A DNA stretch of 64,000 nucleotides from Zea mays (Eukaryota > Streptophyta > Magnoliopsida > Poales > Poaceae), in NCBI RefSeq assembly GCF_902167145.1, contig NC_050098.1, positions 77,354,207 to 77,418,206 of the forward strand, written 5' to 3'. Positions within the stretch are counted from its first letter, which is position 1; each line of letters starts with the position of its first letter. This document shows, piece by piece, positions 34,401 through 45,720 of this stretch. The translations under genes were made by a program, and so were the position numbers. The notes beneath the pieces are model-generated. The model was not told the origin of the DNA. It was given only the letters and a program-made list of their open reading frames with translations, and ran no database searches.

Positions 34401-35737
34401 CTTGTACTGTGCACTTAAGTGTAGGAGTTGACTGAAACCCTAGTTGCATGAACTCAGGATCCCCTTTGAGATGGATACTAGTATGCTAGGTCGAGTAGCT
34501 GCTTTGCTAATTAGGGATCTCGGTAGAAGTCAAGTGATTTTTCTAGCACTCGCACGAGGTCAGGAATTAGTTGTATCCACTTTTGATAACAGAATGATGA
34601 AAGTCTGTGGACACGGATCCATGGGGATGCGTGGTCTACGAGACAAAATTGGAATAAGGATTAATGTGTGGATACCTGTGTCAAGCGTTTGAACGTACTA
34701 AGCACATGCCGAGAAATATGGTAAATCGGTAAGCCTAGTACCAGACTGAACCTGCCCGTGGATTGATCTCCTCACGCGACCTGAGACGTGGTCTCCCATT
34801 CTGGTTATGGTGGGTACAAGTGCGGTCACTACACGACGGCAGTCGGGGTCAGTGAGATATTGTATGCCAAGGCGGTGGGCCTGTTTCTGTTGCCAGGGAA
34901 TCGATGGGGACGGTTGATGTGTGTGGGGATGGAGTGCCTCGCCACGTCGTGTATTTAGGTTTACCTTGCAAGGTTAAAACTCGATTCGAATTGTCTGCTT
35001 CTCGCAGCTAATGAGACTGCTTGATCCATTGTACTACATTGAGTAATAAGTGGAAATGAATTGACTGGCAAAAGGTTGATTGCTAAACATGTTTGATATC
35101 ATGTATGAGTAGCTAGGTACTCATCTAGCTTAAGAGGGATCACACTAAAATTTGAAAAGCTAAAACTTGATTTTAGACTCAGCTAGTGCTTTTGGCAAAC
35201 CAAACTCCTCGGCCAAACAGTTGCATGTCTAGAGGTAGAGGAGTAGACTCCTCACACCGGGTAAGTCTAGCTGAGTATTAGTATACTCAGCCTTGCTTGT
35301 GGCATAATTTTTAAAGGTTCTCTAGAGGATATGGTTGCTGGAGTGACTTGGCCGTCTACCTTGCCACCGGGTTGGACAATCGAGTGGGACCCTACCTCAG
35401 CAGGAGAGGAGCATGAGGAGTGATGGGCCAGGCTTCCCCATCCTCCCTTTTATTTACCGTTAGTTAATTTCCGCTGCATCTAGGACAATGATTACTACTT
35501 TTGCAAAACTCTGATGATGTTGTAATAACCTTAAGCACTTCTTTAATGTATGGTTTTATGCTTTATTGTATTTGCTCTGTGCCTCACCTACGAGTGAGTA
35601 TGTGGTACTTGATCCTGTTAGTGGCCTTGTCGGACTAGATCCGAGGGACTGACGTTTTATTCCTATTTAAGTGTGGTCTAGCCTCTAAGGCGGGACTTAG
35701 GCACTTAAGTTGGAATAATTCGGGCGGTTCCGCCCCA
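31417..35737 (+). repeat. L5 5' LTR (4.3 kb)
   Basis: TGTAACACCCCAGGTGTTACCC to ...CGGTTCCGCCCCA. TATAAAG at 32254 is followed by a GC-rich leader with GT donor motifs (CACG|GTAAGCC, 32545; CCG|GTAAGCC, 32786). Then comes about 1.4 kb of AT-rich sequence, a short open frame ending GAAG|GCAAG (34336), and the conserved U5. Its downstream half aligns with the L6 LTR, whereas U3 differs in detail. No gene is supported. Confidence 0.75.
32252..32260 (+). promoter_or_regulatory. TATA box of L5 LTR
   Basis: GCGGCTATAAAGCCC in a GC-rich context about 840 bp into the LTR, in the same setting as the L6 box at 41511. Confidence 0.65.
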
Positions 35738-35739
35738 GC

Positions 35740-35751
35740 TGGTAATGGAGC
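35740..35751 (+). other. L5 primer-binding site (diverged)
   Basis: TGGTAATGGAGC, two bases after the LTR. L6 has TGGTATCGGAGC at the same place; both are variants of the initiator-Met type. Confidence 0.65.
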
Positions 35752-36181
35752 TTGTACCACCACAGAGGAATCAATAAATCGTAATTACCAACCTTATCAA
35801 AAGTATAACTTGTTTAGAAACCAAGTTGGATAGCTATGAGGGCGATAAGGATAGGCCTAGGACGTGAAGCCTTAGGATACTAGATGGATAGCTAGGTGGC
35901 TATTTGAATATGCCCTACAGGCTGCTATGATATAGATGGGGGATTCCTATATCCCTATTTGCTTGATGTGACGTCGCTTAGGACGAGCACGCATGCATTA
36001 TTTTTCTAGCCTCTTAGTAAAATGTCAATATTAATAAAAAGCGCCGCAAACAAAGAGACACCCGTAATAAGATTTTAAGTCTACATCGAAGATCTCAACT
36101 TAACCATAGAAAAGCCAAGCACTAGCTTCATTTTATTTTTGGGATTCTTTTTCTTTTTCGCTTACACTTACCCTTACATAG
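35752..36181 (+). other. L5 untranslated leader
   Basis: Non-coding stretch between PBS and orf0. The last 60 bp are strongly pyrimidine-rich and end CCCTTACATAG at the orf0 ATG. No gene is seen. Confidence 0.5.
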
Positions 36182-37077
36182 ATGACTTCTCACGTACCCA
36201 CGGACGGAGGGAACGCACATTCCCACACAGACGGGCTTGCACGAGAGGGCTTTCCCCGTATTTTGTGTGAAGTACTGTAGGGGGCAGGTTACGCTATGCC
36301 TCCCAGTACGCAGTGCAGCTGTTCGAGGAGCACCGGGTACCCCGCTGTAGGGTGAGGATGACCTTGGAGCCTCATCCCTTGCAGCCCGGCTGTCGTTCCA
36401 TGGACTCAGAGTCTTTCGGTTTCAGGGCCGAAGATACTATTGAGTCCATGGCTCTGCACGTGCTGACAACCTTCTGCGGTTTTCACCCCTTGGAGTTGTC
36501 AACCCACCCCATTGGCTTGTTCCCCGCTGAAAAGGAGGAGGACCCAATGTGGAAGGATCGGGTTGAGCATGCCAAGGATGTGTGGGCTCTCTACCCTGGA
36601 CATACCACTCACCTAACGGTTCGGTGCATGAGTGCCCTGTATCGTCTGTGGGCCTTGCGAGGTGAGGCAATGTCCCAGCTGATGGGTCTAGTGGAGTCTA
36701 CCAAGATAACTCTGTATAACAGGGAGGACCTTGTTGTAGACTTGTCCACTAAGCTGGTGGAAAAGGATCTCCAGGTGGAGCAAATGGCCACTCAAATCCA
36801 AGAGCTCGAATATCAGGTGGAGGCTAAGGAAAACACTATCGAGGTTCTAGAAGATCAGCTCCAGACCACCCAGCAACAGCTTGATGAAGCCAACCAGCAT
36901 TTGGATCTGCACCATCAAGAGATTGAGGACATGGAGGCAGAAGGGGCCGATGAGGATGTATACATCGAGGGGGAGAGGATCCGGAGCCTGCATCTAGCTT
37001 GGACAATGCTGGCTCAGGAAGACCACCTTCCCCCGAGTCTAGCGTTGCCTCGTTTGCTCATTAGATCACAGAGATAG
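36182..37077 (+). pseudogene. L5 orf0 (coiled-coil protein ahead of gag)
   Basis: ATG at 36182 directly follows a T/C-rich tract ending in TAG. The start MTSHVPT is followed by a TAG near 36278 and a one-base loss near 36305. From 36313 a 254-codon frame is open. Its first ~110 residues (VPRCRV, TTFCGFHPLEL, HPIGLFPAEKEEDPMW, DVWALYPGH) form a conserved globular module also present in L6. The next ~110 (REDLVVDLSTKLVEKDLQVE... to LDEANQHLDLHHQEIED) are a heptad-rich coiled coil, then an acidic tail. L6 orf0 shares the same layout. The function is unknown; a particle-assembly or RNA-binding partner of Gag is speculation. Confidence 0.65.
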
Positions 37078-37374
37078 GGTAGAAGTGTGCAGCAGTAGAA
37101 CTCCTCGAAACTAGATTAGCTTTTGCACCTTGGAGGTACTAGGCTAGAAAGAGTTGAGTATTTTGGGCACTGCTGTAACTGTTTGAAAACTCTTTTGGCA
37201 TGATGAATGATGGATGGTTTCTATTTTTAAGTATGAATGAAATTATATTCTGTTGGTACCAATTGTGAAAAGCAAGGAAATATTTGGAATCTTACAAACC
37301 TTGTTATTTAAGATCTTTTATCATGTGCAATCACGGATTTCAATGTATGATATTAAGAACATCCAAAATTTTAG
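37078..37374 (+). other. L5 spacer between orf0 and gag
   Basis: AT-rich, no ORF, ending CCAAAATTTTAG at the gag ATG. The L6 spacer is similar in size (257 bp) and ends CTCTGTTTTCAG. It is intron-like in composition. Confidence 0.5.
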
Positions 37375-38402
37375 ATGGCAGGAAGAGCGCGCCGTGAACA
37401 GAATGAGCGCATTCCTCCACCACCGCCGCAGCCTCCTACCATGCAGGAGTTGATGACTCAGCAGAATGAGATTCTATGACAGCTAGCCCAGCGTCAGCCA
37501 TCGCCTCAACACTATGGGGCTGGTGATCATCATCAGCGTCCCCTAGCAGCAGCCACCTATCAGGAGTTTCTCAGTACTCAGCCGCATTGTTCAGTCGGGT
37601 AGAAGATCCCCTTAATGCTGATGTGTGGCTCATGGTGGTGGAATCCAAATTCCCCCTGCTTAATGGAGATTGTTCAGATGTGGCCAAGGTTCGTTTCACC
37701 ACCCAGCAGCTTTGTGGACCCGCGCGAATACGGTGGGACCATTTCCTCGCTATGCAGCCGGTTGGCCACATGGTTGAGTGGGGAGAGTTCAAGGCAGCAT
37801 TCAGAGGGCATCACATACTAGCAGGCATCATGGACCACAAGTTCAATGAATTTCTGGCACTCACTCAGGGGAGCCGTATAGTGTTGCAGTACGCCCAAGC
37901 TTTCAATGACCTGTGTTAGTACGCAGGCTATCATGCTGACACTGATGAGAAGAAGAGAGACCAGTTCAGGAGGGGCCTCAGTACTAAGCTCCATGACCGT
38001 CTCAACACGGTCAGGGCCAACAGCTACGATGAGTTAGTCAACATGGTCATCTCTCAGGAGGACTACATCACAGCCCATCACGCATAAAAGAAGAGAAAAA
38101 CCCATGTGGCAGGACCATCAGCTCAGCCTCAGTGCTTCAGGATTGTGTCTGACACTCAGAGTAGGGGACCTCAGTAGCAGTAGGGACGATGTGTGATCCG
38201 ACCTCAACAGCAACAGCAGGCACCCAACCGCTCTCAACCCCCAGTTCAGAGGAACAACAACCAACCACAACCGCATTACCATTAGAGCAATGACAACAGG
38301 TGTTTCACTTGTGGCAGCACCGGACATTATGCCAAGAATTGTCCCAAGAACCAGCAGAGGCAGGGGCAGATTACAAATCAGAACCAAGGCAAGAGGCAGA
38401 GG
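37375..38402 (+). pseudogene. gag: L5 gag
   Basis: ATG 37375 (MAGRARRE). A Pro/Gln-rich N-terminus is followed by the Gag core (EDPLNADVWLMVVESKF, FRGHHI, VLQYAQAFNDLC) and the CCHC knuckle CFTCGSTGHYAKNC (38302-38343, intact). The tract between them is Gln/Pro-rich. Relative to L6, in-frame stops appear near 37478, 37918, 38085, 38174-38183 and 38283, mostly TAG where L6 has CAG, and a frameshift lies near 37590. The frame continues into protease. Confidence 0.75.
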
Positions 38403-40648
38403 GTGCAAGTGAGGCAGGGCAGGCTGAACTTCACCACATTGGCTGACATTCCGGAGGGAGCACCCGTCATGACTGGTATCTTTTTTGTTTTAAATTTTCC
38501 TGCAGTCATTCTTTTCGATTCTGGTGCATCACACAGCTTCATCAGCGCAAAATTTAGTGCCAAGTATCAGTTACCTTTTCACCACACAAAGGTGGCTATT
38601 ATGATTGCAACACCAGGAGGTAGGGTTGCCACCTATCAACTCAATCGACAAGTGCCCATAAAATTTGGTAGTATCATAGTCGAAACCACCCTCCTGATTA
38701 TGGGATTGGTGAGTGTAGACATCATCTTGGGAACATACTGGTTATCCCGACATCATGTTTTAATTGATGTTGCAGCAAGAGCCATTGAAATACACTCACC
38801 AATTTGTGGAGAAATCACCTTGTACCTACCTGACCAAGGTTGTACCCATTCTTGTGCACTCACCAAGGTAGAATCACCTGTGGAGAGGATTCCAGTAGTC
38901 TGTGAGTACCCAGATGTTTTCCTCGATGAACTGCCAGGGATGCCACCTGATAGGGACATAGAGTTTGCAATAGAGCTGCAACCCGGGACTGCACCTATAT
39001 CCAAGAGACCCTATAGGATGCCCCCAGCAGAGTTAGCAGAACTCAAGAAGTAGTTGCAAGAGTTATTGGACAAAGGGTTCATTCACCCAAGTACTTCGAC
39101 ATGGGGATGTCCAGCCTTGTTCGTAAAGAAGAAGGATGAGAGTCTAAGATTGTGTGTTGATTACCGCCATCTCAATGCGGTAACTGTTAAAAACAAGTAT
39201 CCTTTGCCCCGCATTGATGTGTTGTTTGATCAGTTGGTAGGAGCCATGGTGTTTTCCAAGATAGACCTTCGCTCTGGTTATCATCAAATCAAGATCAGGG
39301 CCAGCGATATTCCGAAGACGGCTTTCTCTACCAGATATGGGCTTTATGAGTACTTGGTAATGTCTTTCGGGCTGACCAACGCCCCGACATATTTCATGTA
39401 TTTGATGAATTCAATGTTTATGCCAGAGCTAGACAAGTTTGTTGTGTTCTTCTTGATGATATCTTGGTCTATTCAAAGAATGAAGACGAACATACAAAGC
39501 ATTTGCACACAGTACTTCAGCGACTGCGCGATCATCATTTGTATGCCAAACTCTCGAAGTGTGATTTCTAGTTGAGGGAAATTAAATTCTTGGGTCACAC
39601 CATGTCTCAGGTTGGGATATCAGTTGACCCTGAGAAGGTGCAAGAAGTGATGGATTGGAAGCCTCCTACCACCGTGCGACAGATTCGGAGTTTTCTGGGA
39701 TTGGTAGGATACTATCGACGATTCATTCCGGATTTCTCCAGGACCGCTAAACCAATGACTGAATTGTTGAAAAAGGGAGTAAAATTTGAATGGAGTCAGA
39801 AATGTGAGGATGCCTTTCATGCATCAAGGCAGCATCTGACAACAGCACCCGTGCTAGCACAGCCTGACAACACCAAATCTTTCGATGTGCATTGTGATGC
39901 TTCAGGCACTGGTCTGGGTTGTGTTTTGATGCAAGACAACCGAGTTATTGCCTACGCATCTAGAGCACTCAGGCCCCATGAGCAGAATTACCCCACGCAT
40001 GATCTGGAGTTAGCAGCAGTAGTCCATGTTCTGAAGATATGGAGACATTATCTAATGGGAGCTCATTGTAACATCTATACTGCCACAAGAGTCTCAAGTA
40101 TGTTTTCACTCAGGCTGATCTTAATATGAGGCAGAGAAGATGGTTGGAATTGATCAAGGATTATGATCTGCAAGTGCATTACCATCCTAGCAAGGCCAAT
40201 GTTGTGGCAGATGCCGTAAGTCGAAAAGCCCAGTGCAACTGTGTGACCATGGACTCTAAGATCGCCACTCTGTGTGACGAATTGCGCAAGTTGAACATGG
40301 AAGTTGTTTCCCCAGGTACCTTGGATTATATCTCAGTGGAGCCCACTTTACAAGAGTAGATAATCATGGCGCAGATTGGTGACAAGGGTGTTCAAGTCAT
40401 TAACGAAATGCTCAACTAAAAGGTGGATAAGTACAAATGTTTTTGTCAGGACAGCAAGGGAGTTATATGGTTTGAGGACCAATTGGTTGTTCCTAAAAAC
40501 CCGGAACTCAGGGAGAAAGTATTGGATGAAGCTCATCTTTCCAAGTTTTCCATGCACCCCGGAAGTAACAAGATGTATCATGACCTCAGATCCTTTTATT
40601 GGTGGACCAGGATGAAGAGGGAAAATGCTAAGTATGTATCTGAGTGTG
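38403..40648 (+). pseudogene. pol: L5 protease, RT, RNase H and integrase start
   Basis: Protease LFDSGASHSF (38514-38543, catalytic triplet intact) runs into [19 protein letters not shown], a TAG at 39051, then FVKKKD, RSGYHQI and SFGLTNAP. A one-base loss near 39450 destroys the FIDD frame. The thumb and RNase H resume at 39572 ([20 protein letters not shown]), with a further slip near 40080 inside [20 protein letters not shown] follows at 40170, with stops near 40357 and 40417. The integrase zinc domain (EAHLSKFSMHPGS...) ends at YVSEC, where L6 is inserted. RNase H Asp and Glu positions are otherwise kept. Confidence 0.8.
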
Positions 40649-41510
40649 TGTGACACACCTCAGTGTCACCTAGGGTTCTTCTCAGTGCTAACTCAAGAGT
40701 CATCATTTCATGTAAGCCAAATTGGGCATGAAGCACCAAATCAACTTAAGAATAAAAGATCCACTAATTTTATATCTAAAGAGTCATGTCTAAAACAATT
40801 GAGGTTTTCAAAAAGGGGAAAAATGTTGAAACCCTAATACCAACCCTAATTAAGCTATTTAAGTAGAAAAGAAGAAAAGGGATGAAAGACCATGAAAAAC
40901 TTGAAATAATGACTAAGGCCAATTATAAAAATTGAAATACACTAACTAAGCTACAATAAAGATTATAAAACTTTGGCCAAAATAGTTTGTTAAAAACTCC
41001 AAACAAGCCATTCAAGTGGAGGTTTAATGGGGAAATCTGAAATTCAGATTTCTGAATTTTCAGCCTTTGAACCAAAACCGAGCACGTTCACCTTGATCCT
41101 TAGCTCTAATCCTAAAGCTCCCATTAACAAAAATGTGTCTAACTAACCCCTCTACCACATGTCTGAAGATGGCATCGGGTCACGAGCCCTAGACACGACA
41201 AAACTGAAGATTTGCCTCGGGCTCGGGCTGAGAGACAGACAAGACTTGAGAGCTCCATATCTTTGAAACCAGTAGGCCAAATCCTATGACACCCACACAA
41301 GATCGGTAGCTTATAGGGAGGATAATAGGTTTTGTGCACTGACCAAGGCAAGAGCAGGGTCGGATGAATGACCACACGCGCCAGAACTCGGGCAGAATGA
41401 ACGCGCACACGTGTTCGACCCTGGTCGGCACGCCGGCGTTCGCCCAACTCGCGCGCGCGCTCGCCTCAGCGTCTGGTCAAGTCCGCCACGCGCCCTTGCC
41501 CGCGCCGTGC

Positions 41511-41518
41511 CTATAAAG
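41511..41518 (+). promoter_or_regulatory. TATA box of L6 5' LTR
   Basis: GTGCCTATAAAGTAAC. The 3' LTR copy, GTGCCTATAAAGCAGC, is at 63237-63244. Confidence 0.65.
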
Positions 41519-42255
41519 TAACCCCAAGGCCTCGGCCGTACCTCCCTGCGCGCTCTCAGGCCTTGCTTAAGCCAAAGTTCACCGAACTTCGCTTTGAGCA
41601 CGCCGCGCCACCGCCCGCCATCACTGCCCAAGCTTCGGCCACTGCGGCCAGCTCGCTCCAGTCGTGTCCAAGTTGCGTCGGCCTCTCGGTTAGCTTCGCC
41701 AGTGGCCCGTGAAGCTTTCCAAGCTCTCGGACCCGACAGAACTTCACCGGAGACCCGAGATCGCCTTCGCCAGACTTCGGTCGCCAGCGGCCGCGCGTAG
41801 ACCGAGCAATCTGGTGAGCCATTCTCCAATTCCTTGCGCGCACATCTTCCTTGACCTCTGGTGAAGCTCCCTGACCCATTCAATTGATCTATCGTGCCCT
41901 GGTTAGGCCAAACTCCTCGCCGCCGACGAGATCCCCCGCCTGCGCACGTGGACCGACCTCCTCCGACCACCATCGTCGGTGATCTGCACCTCGACGTGAT
42001 CGCCAGAGACTCCCGTCCCTCACACGACCCTTCACCGGAGCAACCTCGCCGCCGATAAGCCCCTCCGCCCTATTGTTCCGCCGCGGTCACTGTTCCATTA
42101 GGGGAAGGATCGTGGGTTCGGTTTTGGGAAACCCTAGGGGGTTTTCTGCCGAGCCTTAGACTCATGTGAATAGTGCACCGAGGACCTGTCTGTAATTCAT
42201 TCAAAACCTTTCGCCAGGGACTCCAGTACAAAACCCCTTTTTTATTTATCCATTT

Positions 42256-42260
42256 CTAAT
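42256..42260. repeat. Target-site duplication of L7, left (CTAAT)
   Basis: CTAAT before TGTCGGCG at 42261 recurs at 53141-53145 after GTCCCCGACA. The uninterrupted 3' LTR of L6 shows a single CTAAT at about 63983. Confidence 0.92.
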
Positions 42261-42563
42261 TGTCGGCGTTCCGAGACCGGGGGGTCCCTTGGGCCGACGA
42301 GTGAGTGTCGCCTCGTGCCCCAGCCCAGATGGGTCGAGCGCGAGGGCGAGCGCGAAGGGGGGAGAAGCGAGGTGGCCGGAGACCGACGTGAGAGAGGTGG
42401 GAATCCCGCGGCCTTCGTGTTCGTCCCGCGCCCAGGTCGGGTGTGCTTGCAGTAGGGGTTACAAGCGTCCACGTGGGAGAGGGAAGCGAGCGGCCCCAGG
42501 AGAGCGCCTGTCTCGTCCTCGTCCCCGCGCGGCCAACCCTCTCTAAGAGGGCCCTGGTCCTTC

Positions 42564-42571
42564 CTTTTATA
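42564..42571 (-). promoter_or_regulatory. TATA box of L7 3' LTR
   Basis: Reverse complement GGCTATAAAAGGAAGG. The 5' LTR copy, the functional promoter, is at about 51881-51888. Confidence 0.65.
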
Positions 42572-43091
42572 GCCGTAAGGAGAGGATCCAGGTGTACAAT
42601 GGGGGGTGTAGCACAGCGCTACGTGTCTAGCGGGGGAGAGCTAGCGCCCTAAGTACATGCCGATGTGGCAGCCGGAGAGATTTTGGCACCCAGCTGGTGT
42701 GATGTTGTGGCTATCGGAGGAGCGACGGAGCCTAGCGGAGGGACAGCTGTCGGAGCGGTTGGGTCCTTGCTGACGTCCTCTTGCTTCCGTAAGGGGGTTG
42801 AGAGCCGACGTCGTCATAGAGTATGCGGGGCGCCATCATTGCCTATCTGGCGGAGCTAGCCAGATGGGACACCGGTCTTGTTCCCTGCGGCCCGAGTCAA
42901 CTCGGGGTAGGGTGATGATGGCGCCTCCTGTTGACGTGGCTGGCCTGCGCCCTAGGTTGGGCGATGTGGAGGCTCCTCCGAAGCCGAGGTCGAGTCTGTC
43001 TTCCATGGCCGAGGCCGAGTCCGAGCCCCTGGGTCGGGCGAGGCGGAGGTCGTTGGTAGAGGCCAGGGCGGAGTCCGAGCCCTGGGGTCGG

Positions 43092-43385
43092 GCGAAGTGG
43101 AGTTCGCCGTCTTCCGGGACTTAGCCCGAGTCCGAGCCCTGGGTCGGGCGGAGAGGAGTTTGTCGTCTTCCGGGACTTAGCCCGAGTCCGAGCCCTGGGT
43201 CGGGCGGAGCGGAGTTCGCCGTCTTCCGGGACCTGGCCCGAGTCCGAGCCCTGGGTCGGGCGGAGCGGAGTTCGCCGTCTTCCGGGACCTAGCCTGAGTC
43301 CGAGCCCTGGGTCGGGCGGAGCGGAGTTCGCCGTCTTCCGGGACCTAGCCCGAGTCCGAGCCCTGGGTCGGGCGGAGCGGAGTTT
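43092..43385. repeat. 56-bp tandem repeat in L7 3' LTR (five units plus partial)
   Basis: Unit core CCGAGTCCGAGCCCTGGGTC, then GGGCGGAGCGGAGTTCGCCG and TCTTCCGGGACCTAGC. CTTCCGGGAC occurs five times here. Confidence 0.9.
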
Positions 43386-43878
43386 CCTATGGTGCCTTTG
43401 GCAGGGCCTGACTGCCTGTCAGTCTCACTCTGTCAAGTGGCACTGCAGTCGGAGTGGCGCAGGCGGCGCTGTCCTTCTGTCAGGCCGGTCAGTGGAGCGG
43501 CAAAGTGACAGCGGTCACTTCGGCTCTGCCGGGGGGCGCGCGTCAGGATAAAGGTGTCAGGCCACCTTTGCATTAAATGCTCCTGCGACTTGGTCGGTAG
43601 GTGCGGCGATTTAGTCAGGGTTGCTTCTTAGCGAAGGTAGGGCCTCGGGCGAGCCGGAAATATGTCCGCCGTTGGAGGGGGGCCTCGGGCGAGACGGAAA
43701 TCCTCCGGGGTCGGCAGCCCTTGTCCGAGGCTAGGCTCGGGCAGGCGTGATCGAGTCGCTCGAATGGACTGATCCCTGACTTAATCGCACCCATCAGGCC
43801 TTTGCAGCTTTATGCTGATGGGGGTTACCAGCTGAGAATTAGGAGTCTTGAGGGTACCCCTAATTATGGTCCCCGACA

Positions 43879-43892
43879 GTAGCCCCCGAGCC
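43879..43892 (-). other. L7 polypurine tract
   Basis: Reverse complement GGCTCGGGGGCTAC immediately before the LTR start TGTCGGGGACC. Confidence 0.8.
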
Positions 43893-44612
43893 TCGAAGGG
43901 AGTGTTAACACTCGCTTGGAGGCTTTCGTCGCACTTTTTTGCTAGGGGACCAGCCTTTCTCGGTTGCATTTTGTTCCGGTGGGTGCGCGCGAGCGCACCC
44001 GCCGGGTGTAGCCCCCGAGGCCTCGGAGGAGTGGTTTCACTCCTTCGAGGTCTTAATGCCTCGCGTAATGCTTCGGCTGGTCTGGTTGTTCCCTCATGCG
44101 AGCTGGCCGTAGCCCGGGTGTACGGTCGGGTCCCATGTTCTCGGGCTGGTATGTTGACGCTGTCAACGGTTCGGCCGGAGCCGGGTTTGCGAGAGCAGCC
44201 CCCAAGCCTCCGCACAGGGCGAGAGGGCGATCAGGGACAGACTCGGCTTTTTTACATACGCCCCTGCGTCGCCTTTCCGCAAGGAGGAGGGGGGGAAAGC
44301 GCCATGTTGCCCTCGATGGGCGCCGAACATGGTGTCTCCGGTGAGCTGCAAGCGGGTAATCCGAGTGGACGTTCGTGCCCCGTTCGTTAGGGGTCGGCTA
44401 GGGGCCCAGAGGCACGCCCAAAAGTACATGTGGGTGATCTGCCGGACCCGGTCCCCTGGCGACGGGGTCCGAGGGCTCGATGCCTCCCTCTGATGGGATT
44501 CCGTTACAAGATCGCTCCCGCTGGTCTCGGAAATGTCCTAGGGTACCTCGGGAGCACAGCTCGAGCCTTGGTTATGTATCGAACGTACCCATGGTCATCC
44601 CTCGCTCGGCGT

Positions 44613-44820
44613 CTAAGGCGGCTGTGAACCCTTCGGGGGCCAGCCTTCGAACCCCTGATCAGTAATGGGCGCGGAGCCCGAGTAGCCTGAGGCGGCCGTG
44701 GAACCCTTCGGGGGGCCGGCCTTCGAACCTCTGACCAGTAGTGGGTGTAGGGCCCACGCGATCTGAGGCGGCTGTCGAACCCTTCGGGGGGTCAGCCTTC
44801 GAACCTCTGATCAGTAGGGA
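44613..44820. repeat. Triplicated ~76-bp repeat in L7
   Basis: Three adjacent copies, each with GAGGCGGCYGT, GAACCCTTCGGGGG, CAGCCTTCGAACC and CTGATCAGTA blocks. Confidence 0.8.
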
Positions 44821-45685
44821 GGCTCGGAGCCTGGTTCCTTCACGGGGAAGGATCCTTTTCGGGGTATCCCCCTTTCCCGGTCCCTGTTGCAAGAGAGAGA
44901 GAGAAAGAGGAAAAAAGGAAAAGGATACGAAATCGAACGACGCAGCGTACCTTTTTTGGCGCGGTTATTACGATGAAGGCGAAGCGTCGCCCGCTTCTCC
45001 GGCCAGAGGCGCCGCCTGTCCCACCGCAGAGTTAATGCGACGGGGCGAGTGGTTGGCGGGGCGGCCGTTGCGCGTGCGCGAGCCGTTCGAGGAACGGATC
45101 ACGGGTGCGTTGTCTTCACGCCGTGAGAGGGGGTTCTCTCGCTGCCCCCGGATGGGACGTGAGCTTGGCTGACGACGTGAGCGCTGCTCCCGCCCGCCTG
45201 CCACCGTCATTACTGCCGGCCCATTTTTGGCCGCATTGACCGCCGCGCTAGGCTGGCGCTGCTGGGTCGTGCGCTGGGTCGCCTCGAGTCGCGGTATTGG
45301 TTCCGCAATCGAGGAGGCGCGGTGGCGGCGCAGGTGGCGGTGCAGTTGCATGCACGAAGCAGTCGGCGCGCCGGTTGCATGACGCGTGGGCCTGGGCCTC
45401 CAGGCTGGGCGTGTTGGGAGTCGAAGAAGCGCGCCCACTTGGCACGGTTGCATGCCGCCTGCATGGTTGCCCGCCCCTTTCGCCCGTTGGTCTGGGCAAA
45501 AGTGGAGGGTCACTTGTAACCGCTGGGCGGTCGTGTGCACCGCGCGCGGCGGTTTGGCTTCTTCTGCTCTGAGCCGGCTTGCACGACATGCGGGACCCAG
45601 CCCCCGCGCCGCAGGGGAGGGCCTTGGAGTGTGTTGGAGAAGACTCAGCCCGTGACGGCTGGGGGCGCAAGTAGGGAGAGTTGCC

Positions 45686-45693
45686 TTTAAAAG
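45686..45693 (+). promoter_or_regulatory. TATA-like box ahead of antisense ORF in L7
   Basis: TGCCTTTAAAAGGAGG lies about 30 bp upstream of ATG 45721 on the strand opposite to the genomic RNA. A start 25-30 bp downstream would leave almost no 5' UTR, so either translation starts further in or the box is fortuitous. Confidence 0.3.
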
Positions 45694-45720
45694 GAGGGTG
45701 ACCCCCTTCGGAAAGCGACC

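Larger units (their letters stand above)
31417..40648 (+). mobile_element. L5: orf0-carrying chromovirus, left part
   Basis: A plus-strand element inserted in L2 gag: 5' LTR 31417-35737, PBS 35740, then orf0, gag, protease, RT, RNase H and the start of integrase, cut by L6 at 40649. The remainder lies beyond the window. Coding regions are colinear with L6, so the two are related families. The additional ORF before gag recalls the orf0 that I remember being described for rice RIRE3/RIRE8-type elements. Many stops and several frameshifts make it the most decayed of the pol-bearing elements here. Confidence 0.75.
40649..42260 (+). repeat. L6 5' LTR, part 1
   Basis: TGTGACACACCTCAGTGTCACC to the L7 insertion in ...TTTCTAAT. 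TATAAAG at 41512 is followed by a GC-rich leader with the GT donor CTG|GTGAGCC (41814). The site CCG|GTAAGCC of the 3' LTR (63782) reads CCGATAAGCC here (42054). It matches 62380-63990 over its length. Confidence 0.85.
42261..43878 (-). repeat. L7 3' LTR
   Basis: TGTCGGCGTTCC to ...GGTCCCCGACA (plus strand). TATAAAAGG on the minus strand is at 42564-42571. It carries five full copies plus a partial copy of a 56-bp tandem repeat. The open frames are GC-rich artefacts. Confidence 0.88.

Noticed and set aside
41311..41973. 220-codon minus-strand ORF in the L6 LTR (also 62918-63733)
   Set aside because: It overlaps the TATA box and leader on the opposite strand; the open frame follows from GC-rich composition, and the two LTR copies differ in frame integrity.
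42798..43124. ORFs over the L7 LTR
   Set aside because: Repeated in both LTRs, built on the tandem repeat and with no conserved product.
43092..43385. CRISPR-like array
   Set aside because: Head-to-tail 56-bp repeats have no unique spacers and lie inside a plant LTR.
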